Shown in pieces: positions 14,918 through 20,267 of a DNA stretch of 20,267 nucleotides (position 1 is its first letter; the number at the start of each line of letters is the position of its first letter). The DNA is from JBGYPP01 sp041838515. Its GTDB lineage: Bacteria > Bacillota > Clostridia > Lachnospirales > Lachnospiraceae. Position numbers and translations under genes: made by a program. The DNA lies in assembly GCA_041838515.1 (NCBI GenBank), contig JBGYPP010000063.1, positions 1 to 20,267 on the forward strand, given 5' to 3'. The notes under the pieces were generated by a model that saw nothing but the letters and a program-made list of their open reading frames with translations, was not told where the DNA came from and did no database searches.

Positions 14918-16405
14918 ATGCAGTTGGAATTTGAATATGGACATGGCACTATTCTGGCAAGACTGCCGGAACATACGGACGTATTCCTGGCCGGGGAAAC
15001 CGTCAAGGATCCGGACCATATACCAGAGGCACAGTTGGAGCAGGCCTATCTGGAGAGCCTTGCCCATCCCATAGGCATGCCCACGCTGACCCAGATGGCC
15101 CATGCCGACAGCAAGGTGGCTATAGTGGTTCCTGACAGGGTCAAGGGAGGGGAGCAGGACACCAGCCATAGAAAATTGAGCATAAGGTACATACTGCGGG
15201 AGCTGTATGCCGCCGGAGTGCAAAAGAAAAATATTCTGTTTATCATCTCCAACGGCCTGCATCCCAGGAGCAAGGAGGAGGATGCCAAGGCTATATTCGG
15301 CGCCGAACTCTTTGGGGATTTCTGGCCCAGCGGTCAGATTATCAGCCATGACAGCGAGGATAAGGATCATATGGTGGATCTGGGATTGACAGCCAGCGGG
15401 GATCCCGTCCATATGAACAAATATGTGTTCGACAGTGATATACCTATACTGATAGGCCATGTCCAGGGCAATCCCTACGGCGGGTACTCCGGCGGGTACA
15501 AGCACAGCGCCACGGGCATAACCAACTGGCAGAGTATAGCCAGCCACCATGTGCCCAAGGTTATGCACAGGGAGGATTTTACCCCGGTCAATGCGGGCAG
15601 CCTGATGCGGAACAAATTTGATGAGATCAGCATGTTGATGGAGGAGAAGATGGGCAAGCCTTTCTTCTGCTGTGATGCCGTGCTGGACACCTTTTCCCGC
15701 CAAATCGCCATATTCAGCGGTTATGCCAAGGAGATGATGCCGCTGAGTTGGAAGGTGGCTGACAAGCGGACTTATGTGCATTGGGCGAAGAAAAAATACG
15801 ATGTGCTGGTCTTTGGCATGCCCCAAAAATTCCACTATGGGGATGGCATGGGTACCAATCCCATTATGATGATGCAGGCTCTCAGCGCCCAGGTGTTGCG
15901 CTTTAAGCGGGTGATGAGTCCCCGCTGCGTCATCCTTTGCGCCTCCACCTGCAATGGGTATTTCCACGATGAGCTCTGGCCCTATATGCGGGAGGTCTAC
16001 CAGGATTTCCAGAGGGACCATATGCAGGTGCTGCCGGATATGAACCGCCTGGGCGAGTATTATGCCACCAAGGAGGAATACATACGCAAGTACCGCTTTG
16101 CCAACGCATTCCATCCCTTTCACGGATTTTCCATGATGTCCTGCGGCCATATAGCGGAGATGCACACCTCTGCCATTTATATCATAGGCGCCCAGGAGCC
16201 GGGATATGCCCGCGGCATGGGGTTAAAGACCAGGGCCAGCTTTGAGGAGGCTCTGGAGGATGCCTGCAAGAAGTATGTGGGAGACAAGCCCCATATTCTG
16301 GCGCTGCCCCAGACCTTTAAGCGCTCTGCCGTTCATTTGTGCATGGAGCATGGCTGGGGGGAGGATATGGATGCCTACGGCCATATAGGCGGGGGCTGCT
16401 GTTAA
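14918..16405 (+). CDS. LarA-family (DUF2088) nickel-pincer-dependent hydroxyacid racemase/epimerase homologue
   Basis: A 495-residue member of the LarA family. The N-terminal domain has VVPDRVKGG (near 71), FIISNGLHP with H115 (equivalent to LarA H108), and YSGGYKHS with K195 (the lysine that covalently holds the nickel-pincer nucleotide in LarA). H211 matches LarA H200. The second catalytic histidine of LarA (H174) is replaced by N185. A GFSMMSCGHIAEMH region lies in the C-terminal half. LarA homologues racemise or epimerise 2-hydroxy acids such as lactate, malate or sugar acids and need the LarB/C/E cofactor enzymes, none of which are here. The substrate is unknown; in this cluster a hydroxyacid of triose origin is plausible. 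Start ATG has AAGGGAGG upstream, 25 bases after the TIM gene. Confidence 0.75.
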   Translation: MQLEFEYGHGTILARLPEHTDVFLAGETVKDPDHIPEAQLEQAYLESLAHPIGMPTLTQMAHADSKVAIVVPDRVKGGEQDTSHRKLSIRYILRELYAAGVQKKNILFIISNGLHPRSKEEDAKAIFGAELFGDFWPSGQIISHDSEDKDHMVDLGLTASGDPVHMNKYVFDSDIPILIGHVQGNPYGGYSGGYKHSATGITNWQSIASHHVPKVMHREDFTPVNAGSLMRNKFDEISMLMEEKMGKPFFCCDAVLDTFSRQIAIFSGYAKEMMPLSWKVADKRTYVHWAKKKYDVLVFGMPQKFHYGDGMGTNPIMMMQALSAQVLRFKRVMSPRCVILCASTCNGYFHDELWPYMREVYQDFQRDHMQVLPDMNRLGEYYATKEEYIRKYRFANAFHPFHGFSMMSCGHIAEMHTSAIYIIGAQEPGYARGMGLKTRASFEEALEDACKKYVGDKPHILALPQTFKRSAVHLCMEHGWGEDMDAYGHIGGGCC

Positions 16406-16415
16406 GGGGGTGTAC

Positions 16416-17237
16416 ATGGGCAAGGCGTATTATCAATATACTCTGGAGCAATTGATGGAGCACAGCCGCATACCCTTGGTATGTCAGGAGGACAATGGGG
16501 CTGTGTTTGCGGCCATGGCGAAGGAGATGGCGCAGACCATACAGGAGAACAATGCCCGGGGCCGCCGCAGCGTTTTTATTGTGCCGGTGGGGCCTGTGGG
16601 CCAGTATGGATATTTTGTGGATCTGGTTAACAGCCAGGGCATAGACTTGCGGAATGTGTGGTTCTTTAACATGGATGAGTACCTGGGAGAGGATGGTTTG
16701 TGGATAGACAGCAGCCATGCCCTGAGTTTTCGGGGATTTATGGACAGGCAGGTCTATGGGAGGATACGGCCTGAATTGGTGATGCCTCCGGAGCAGAGGG
16801 TCTTTCCCCATCCCCGAGATCTGGAGGCCGTAGGCGCCCTGCTGGCAGAGCTGGGAGGCGCGGACATAGCCTTTGGCGGCATAGGCATCAATGGCCATGT
16901 GGCCTTTAATGAGCCAGAGGCCCAGGTATCCGCAGAGGTTTACCTGACACGGCCCGCCCGGGTGTTGCCCATCAGCCCCGAAACCCGCACTGCTAATGCC
17001 ATAGGAGATTTGCAGGGGGCTTTGGAGGATATGCCCAGCCACTGTGTCACCCTGGGCATGGCAGAGATTTACAGCGCGGCCAAGATACGACTGGGCTGCT
17101 TTAGGAATTGGCACAGGGCCGTGGTGCGCCGTGCCGCCTGCGGAGAGCCTACGGCGGAATTTCCCATCACCCTGTTCCAGGGGCATAGGGATATACAGAT
17201 ACGCTTCACCCGGCTGGTGGCTGCGCTGGGGGATTGA
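16416..17237 (+). CDS. Glucosamine-6-phosphate deaminase/isomerase family protein
   Basis: A 273-residue NagB-family protein. NMDEY with D87 (proton-transfer aspartate), GIGINGHVAFNEP with H161 and E166, and R191 (substrate-phosphate arginine of NagB) are seen. Two key differences exist: the aspartate of the usual NDGH is asparagine (N159), and the phosphate loop PTGGTP reads VGPVGQ (G59-Q63). The usual lysine in the C-terminal phosphate region is probably arginine (R234 of NWHRAVV). Standard NagB converts GlcN-6-P to Fru-6-P and ammonia; this looks like a paralogue of that family with shifted substrate. The ATG at 16416 sits after AAGGGGG; the GTG at 16410 is too close to that site. It closes the tightly packed run begun at 8080, 10 bases after the LarA-like gene. 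Confidence 0.7.
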   Translation: MGKAYYQYTLEQLMEHSRIPLVCQEDNGAVFAAMAKEMAQTIQENNARGRRSVFIVPVGPVGQYGYFVDLVNSQGIDLRNVWFFNMDEYLGEDGLWIDSSHALSFRGFMDRQVYGRIRPELVMPPEQRVFPHPRDLEAVGALLAELGGADIAFGGIGINGHVAFNEPEAQVSAEVYLTRPARVLPISPETRTANAIGDLQGALEDMPSHCVTLGMAEIYSAAKIRLGCFRNWHRAVVRRAACGEPTAEFPITLFQGHRDIQIRFTRLVAALGD

Positions 17238-17258
17238 GGAGCGGGCCGGGGCAAAAGG

Positions 17259-17289
17259 TATGAAAAAAAATCCACCTACCCTAGGCGGG
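17259..17289 (+). promoter_or_regulatory. Repeated upstream element, copy B (before ssuC)
   Basis: Partner of the stretch at 7155-7185 (26 of 31 identical, no gaps). It begins 22 bases after the NagB-like gene's stop and 87 bases before the ssuC start. Position before an importer gene, as the other copy stands before the exporter gene, suggests common regulation. A -35-like TTGAGG at 17234-17239 precedes TATGAA at 17259 with a 19-base gap, so a weak promoter is possible, but that is not convincing. Confidence 0.45.
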
Positions 17290-17379
17290 CGGGGAAGAGT
17301 AGACTGGGTACAGAAACGGCTGGGAGGGCTTCGGCCCCCTATCCATACAGCAAGCGGGTGCAAAGGAGTGTGGATATGA
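17260..17379 (+). CDS. Possible leader ORF coupled to ssuC (39 codons)
   Basis: Starts MKKNPPTLGGRG at the repeated element and ends with a TGA at 17377-17379 whose preceding ATA shares bases with the ssuC ATG at 17376 (ATGA overlap). Copy A at 7156 opens a similar frame, MKKITPTIAGAK, only 14 codons long. The rest of this frame is Arg/Gly-rich and resembles no family. The start has only a weak AAAAGG site. It may be a chance frame; the coincidence of start sequence and coupling is why I list it. Confidence 0.2.
   Translation: MKKNPPTLGGRGRVDWVQKRLGGLRPPIHTASGCKGVWI
17323..17340 (+). other. UUCG-tetraloop hairpin in the ssu leader
   Basis: GGGAGGGC and GCCCCCT flank TTCG at 17330-17333, forming a C(UUCG)G hairpin with four G-C pairs at the loop, an A-C mismatch, then G-C and G-U. 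It lies 36 bases before ssuC with no T-run, so it is more likely an mRNA structure or processing site than a terminator. Otherwise the gap 17238-17375 holds only the repeat and the possible leader frame. Confidence 0.4.
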
Positions 17380-18161
17380 AGAAAAAGAAAAACGGCCTTT
17401 TGGCCAGGATACCGGCCAAGCTGTGGATGGCGCTTTCGGTGCTGACGGCCTTTATTCTGTGGGTGCTGGTGGCAGCTACGGAGGCTGGAGGCGTGATATT
17501 TGCCAGCCCCGCCGAGGTCTTTGGCAAATTGGTGGACAAGCTCTCTGACGGCACGCTGTGGCAGCATGTCTATATCAGCCTCTTTAGGGTGATCAGCGGT
17601 TTTGCCATAGGCTTTGTGGCCTCCATACCGGTGGCCTTTCTGATGGGTTGGTACGAGCCTTTCCGCAATCTGGTGGCTCCCTGGATACAATTTGTCCGGA
17701 ATATACCGCCTCTGGCGTACATCCCCCTGGTTATAGCCGGGGCCGGCGTGGGGGAAAAGGCTAAGATTATCGTGATCTTTATCGCCTCCTTTCTGGTGCT
17801 GGTGGTCACCATATACCAGGGCGTGTGCAATGTGGATGCCACGCTGATCAAGGCGGCCCGGGTGCTGGGAGCCACGGACAGGGATATCTTCTTCCGTGTG
17901 GTCATACCGGCCTCTACCCCCTTTATACTGGTGGGCGCCAGGCTGGGTCTGTCCGCTTCTCTGACCACCTTGGTAGCAGCGGAGTTGACCGGAGCCTCCA
18001 AGGGTCTGGGCATGATGATACAGAAGGCCCAGGGGTATTATGATATGTCCACTGTATTGATGGGCATACTGATTATAGGTATTATAGGTATGACCTTTGA
18101 GCAGATCGTGCGGTTCTTGGAGAGGAGGCTGACGGGATGGCAGGAAACCATACAGCAGTAA
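17376..18161 (+). CDS. ssuC: ABC transporter permease, nitrate/sulfonate/taurine family
   Basis: A 261-residue integral membrane protein with a short lysine-rich N-terminus (MKKKKNG) and six hydrophobic segments. The KAARVLGATDRDIFFRV sequence (residues ~158-174) is the EAA loop that contacts the ATPase, and the LAYIPLVIAGAGVGEKAKI segment with it is typical of SsuC/TauC/NrtB permeases. Imports by this family include alkanesulfonates, taurine, nitrate, cyanate and thiamine or riboflavin precursors; the permease does not settle which. Start ATG has AAAGGAG 7 bases upstream; an in-frame GTG at 17358 is less likely. It overlaps the ATPase gene by 25 bases. Confidence 0.85.
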   Translation: MKKKKNGLLARIPAKLWMALSVLTAFILWVLVAATEAGGVIFASPAEVFGKLVDKLSDGTLWQHVYISLFRVISGFAIGFVASIPVAFLMGWYEPFRNLVAPWIQFVRNIPPLAYIPLVIAGAGVGEKAKIIVIFIASFLVLVVTIYQGVCNVDATLIKAARVLGATDRDIFFRVVIPASTPFILVGARLGLSASLTTLVAAELTGASKGLGMMIQKAQGYYDMSTVLMGILIIGIIGMTFEQIVRFLERRLTGWQETIQQ

Positions 18162-18928
18162 AGGTGAAGATAGACCATGTGGTCAAGACTTACCAGACTC
18201 GCTCCGGAGAAACCGTGGCCCTTAACGGCATAGATTTGGAAATCAAGGAGAATGAATTTATCTGCGTGGTAGGGCCCTCAGGCTGCGGCAAATCCACGCT
18301 GCTCAATATCATAGCCGGTCTGTTGGAACCCACCTCGGGCCAGGTCTATGTAGATGGAAAGGCTGTGGAGGGGCCGGGGCCGGATCGGGGCGTGGTATTT
18401 CAGCAGTATGCGCTCTTTCCCTGGCTGACGGTGCAAAAGAATGTGGAATTTGGCCTGCAATTGCAGGGCATGGACAAGGAAAAGGCCCAGGAGGAGGCCA
18501 GAAAGTACCTAAAAATGGTGGATCTGGAGGCTTTTGCCTCCTCCTATCCCAAGGAACTCTCCGGCGGCATGAAGCAGAGGGTGGCCATAGCCAGAGCCTA
18601 CGCAGTCAATCCCCAGGTGCTGTTGATGGACGAGCCTTTCGGCGCCCTGGATGCGCAGACCAGGACCCAGCTGCAAAGCGAGCTGCTGGCCACCTGGGAA
18701 AAGGAGAGAAAGACCTGTTTCTTTATCACCCATGATGTGGAAGAGGCCATAGTCCTGGCCCAAAAGGTAATCATTATGAGCGCCAGGCCGGGCCGCATCA
18801 AGGAGATAGTGGACATACAGATCCCTTATCCCCGCAATCAGGAAACCAAGATGCGCAAGGAGTTTTTGGAGCTGAAAAATCATATATGGAGCCAGGTGTA
18901 TCAGGAGTATCTGGCCATACGCAAATAA
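18137..18928 (+). CDS. ssuB: ABC transporter ATP-binding protein, nitrate/sulfonate/taurine family
   Basis: A 263-residue ATPase with all motifs: Walker A GPSGCGKST (near 54-62), Q-loop in FQQYALFPW, signature LSGGMKQRVAIARA (near 138), Walker B VLLMDEPFGALD (near 160), and H-loop FFITHDVEEA. The FxQQYALFPWLTV sequence is that of SsuB/TauB/NrtD ATPases. It starts inside the permease gene at an ATG with GAGGAGG upstream, a strong sign of coupling, and energises SsuC transport at the inner face of the membrane. Confidence 0.9.
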   Translation: MAGNHTAVKVKIDHVVKTYQTRSGETVALNGIDLEIKENEFICVVGPSGCGKSTLLNIIAGLLEPTSGQVYVDGKAVEGPGPDRGVVFQQYALFPWLTVQKNVEFGLQLQGMDKEKAQEEARKYLKMVDLEAFASSYPKELSGGMKQRVAIARAYAVNPQVLLMDEPFGALDAQTRTQLQSELLATWEKERKTCFFITHDVEEAIVLAQKVIIMSARPGRIKEIVDIQIPYPRNQETKMRKEFLELKNHIWSQVYQEYLAIRK

Positions 18929-18943
18929 TCAAGGGATGAGATT

Positions 18944-18960
18944 CCTCCGCAGGGCGGAGG
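18944..18960 (+). other. Stem-loop between ssuB and ssuA
   Basis: CCTCCGC (18944-18950) and GCGGAGG (18954-18960) form a perfect 7-bp stem around AGG in the 71-base gap. There is no T-tract, so I read it as a stabilising or processing hairpin that could give the binding-protein gene its own mRNA level. Confidence 0.4.
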
Positions 18961-18999
18961 GTGTCATAGACAGCAAACAGGGCAAAGGAGGATGAGAGT

Positions 19000-20091
19000 A
19001 TGAAAAAGAGATTTTGGCAAGGTCTGGGCGCGCTGGCCATGGCGGCAGTCCTGACCGCCTGTTCCCAGGGTACGGCCACAGCCGTGAAGGAGTCTGTGGC
19101 TGAGCCAGCGGAGAGCGCCACTCAGGCCACAGAGAGCGCACAGGCCACAGAGGCGGCTCCAGAGGTGTTTGAAACGGCAAAGGTGCGTCTGGCATATATG
19201 CCCAACATGGGCAGCGCCTCTCTGGCGGTGACAGCCAGAGATAAGGGATTTTTTGAAGAGATGGGCCTGGAGGTGGAGATGGTGGAATTTCAGGGCGGTC
19301 CGGCGGAGATAGCCGCCATGGCCTCCGGTGATATAGACATCTCCCAGATCGGCCACGGAGCCCATGCGCTCTGCGCAGAGGGTGAGGCTGTGGTGTTCCA
19401 GATTGACTGCACCAGCCTGGCGGATGCGGTTATAGCCAATAAGTCCAAGGGCATCAGCTCCATAGAGGAACTGAAAGGCAAGACCGTAGCCACCACCAGC
19501 GGCACCTCTGCGGAGATCATCCTCAACCTGGCTCTGCAATCCAAGGGCATGACCATGGAGGACATAGAGGTGGTGGAAATGGATGCCAACGGCATTGTAT
19601 CCGCCATGGTGAGCGGCAATGTGGATGCCTGCGCCACCTGGTCCCCCGGAACCACCCAGATACTGGAGGCGTTGGGCGCAGACGGTCTGACCCTGGCCAA
19701 CAATATGGATTTCCTCTCTGAGGTGACCTTCCCCTCCAGCTATATCACCACCCAGAAGTATTACGAGGCCAACGGCGATGTGCTGGTGCGCTTTGCCCGG
19801 GCTCTGCAGAAAGCGGCCAATTACAGGGCGGAGAACATAGAGGAGATCGCCAAGCTGGTGGCCAGGCAGTGTGAGGTGGAGGAGTCTGTGATGCTGGGCA
19901 CGGTCAACGAGGGCAACTGGCTGACCGGCGACTTCATAGGTCTGGCCTTGGCAGATGGCACCATCAAGTCCTATTATGAAAATCAGCAGCAGGTATTCAT
20001 CAATTCCGGCCGCCTGAAAGAGGCTGTGGATGTAAACAACTATATACTGTTTGAGGTAATGCAAGAAGCCTGGGATGCCAACAACAAGTAG
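19000..20091 (+). CDS. ssuA: ABC transporter substrate-binding lipoprotein, SsuA/TauA/NMT1-like
   Basis: A 363-residue lipoprotein: MKKRF, hydrophobic core, then LTAC with the lipid-bearing C21. A Thr/Ala/Glu linker (about 22-60) precedes the periplasmic-type binding domain. VRLAYMPNMGSASLAV (near 65), DKGFFEEMGLEVEMVEFQGG, and IEELKGKTVATTSGTSAEII (near 150-170) are characteristic of the SsuA/TauA/ThiY-type fold. It captures the substrate outside the cell for SsuCB. The ATG at 19000 has AAAGGAGGATGAGAG upstream. It is the last gene of the ssuCBA unit and precedes a large hairpin; the specific ligand cannot be assigned by sequence alone. Confidence 0.85.
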   Translation: MKKRFWQGLGALAMAAVLTACSQGTATAVKESVAEPAESATQATESAQATEAAPEVFETAKVRLAYMPNMGSASLAVTARDKGFFEEMGLEVEMVEFQGGPAEIAAMASGDIDISQIGHGAHALCAEGEAVVFQIDCTSLADAVIANKSKGISSIEELKGKTVATTSGTSAEIILNLALQSKGMTMEDIEVVEMDANGIVSAMVSGNVDACATWSPGTTQILEALGADGLTLANNMDFLSEVTFPSSYITTQKYYEANGDVLVRFARALQKAANYRAENIEEIAKLVARQCEVEESVMLGTVNEGNWLTGDFIGLALADGTIKSYYENQQQVFINSGRLKEAVDVNNYILFEVMQEAWDANNK

Positions 20092-20107
20092 GCCCACTGG
20101 TTGCGGA

Positions 20108-20152
20108 GGGGGTGTTGCAGTAATGATTAAAAATCGTTATTGCAACACCCCC
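20108..20152 (+). repeat. Long inverted repeat after ssuA
   Basis: GGGGGTGTTGCAGTAA (20108-20123) pairs with TTATTGCAACACCCCC (20137-20152): 16 pairs including one G-U. The loop contains GATT/AATC that can extend the stem. It begins 17 bases after the ssuA stop. No T-tract follows on this strand, so it may be a terminator-like structure or the margin of the adjoining insertion sequence. Confidence 0.65.
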
Positions 20153-20203
20153 TTAACTTTGTGTAAAGAAAAAGGGCATCGCGCTAACTTAGTTAGTGAT
20201 ATG

Positions 20204-20244
20204 TACCCTCTTTACTGGACAACCAGTAAGGAGGGTATTTTTTT
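20204..20244 (+). terminator. Hairpin with T-tract immediately before a transposase start
   Basis: TACCCTCTTTACTGG (20204-20218) pairs with CCAGTAAGGAGGGTA (20223-20237), 15 pairs with one G-U and a 4-base loop, followed by seven T (20238-20244) and then ATG. This looks like a rho-independent terminator; the ribosome site AAGGAGGG (20229-20235) lies within its 3' arm, so the fold would also hide it. Confidence 0.7.
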
Positions 20245-20267
20245 ATGCGTTATAGTTACAAGTACAA
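20245..20267 (+). CDS. Transposase N-terminal fragment (probably IS3-like OrfA)
   Basis: Only the first codons are in the window, MRYSYKY, the opening I associate with helix-turn-helix OrfA proteins of IS3-like elements in Lachnospiraceae (MRYSYE-type starts). The start is the ATG at 20245, with AAGGAGGG nine bases upstream. The gene runs off the edge, so the family assignment is tentative. Confidence 0.45.

Noticed and set aside
14753..16165. Long antisense open frames (for example 14753-16165, 16317-17690, 3896-5197 and 12880-14169 on the minus strand)
   Set aside because: They oppose well-recognised genes, their products are low-complexity His/Leu/Gln/Pro-rich proteins without any family motif, and they arise from the codon bias of the true genes.
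8080..17237. Reading the sugar block as a plain housekeeping GlcNAc/glycolysis operon, or as proven sulfoglycolysis
   Set aside because: The first ignores the changed phosphate sites; the second lacks any sulfosugar-specific enzyme, so only the intermediate hypothesis is reported.
1..20267. CRISPR arrays, tRNA or rRNA genes, and metabolite riboswitches
   Set aside because: No regularly spaced repeats, cloverleaf-like sequence, rRNA segment or known riboswitch core was seen; the structured pieces found are terminator-type or simple hairpins.

Overview
The window looks like the chromosome of an anaerobic Clostridia-type Firmicute, probably Lachnospiraceae-like. The evidence is strong AGGAGG-type ribosome sites, the XpaC/TelA pair, an ECF S component, a LytTR/DUF3021 pair and clostridial IS ends. 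All genes I can support lie on the + strand. No 16S rRNA, tRNA or other marker is present, so the taxonomy is an inference.

Left edge (1-2404): the last codons of an IS30-family transposase and its right end abut a LytTR-domain regulator that has lost its N-terminus, followed by the DUF3021 membrane protein that usually accompanies such regulators. Next is a visibly AT-rich cassette: a protein with a glycine-zipper C-terminus resembling pore-forming toxins, an overlapping gene that could encode immunity, and a DUF4176 protein, a family known from type VII secretion/LXG toxin loci. A perfect 10-bp terminator hairpin at 2567-2590 closes this section, and base composition then becomes GC-rich.

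Middle (2686-7145): a class I SAM-dependent methyltransferase, an xpaC-telA pair, and an iron-sulfur-type flavoprotein with strong terminators around it.

Main block (7228-20091): a TauE/SafE anion exporter, then a tightly packed nine-gene run: ECF S component, uridine-kinase-like P-loop kinase, NagA, Pgi, PPi-type phosphofructokinase, class II aldolase, TIM, LarA-like protein, NagB-like protein. An SsuCBA-type (sulfonate/nitrate/taurine family) ABC importer follows. On paper the nine-gene run is N-acetylglucosamine-6-P to triose. However, several enzymes keep their catalytic residues while residues that normally hold the substrate phosphate are changed (NagA, Pgi, NagB, TIM). With a sulfonate-family importer and a TauE exporter at the two ends, and a shared sequence element in front of both, the block may degrade an amino sugar carrying a sulfonate or sulfate, rather than a phosphate, at C6. 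This is a hypothesis; no sulfonate-specific enzyme is present in the window.

Right edge (20092-20267): a long hairpin, a second hairpin with a T-tract that also buries a ribosome binding site, and the first codons of an IS3-like transposase. The window is therefore bounded by mobile elements on both sides.
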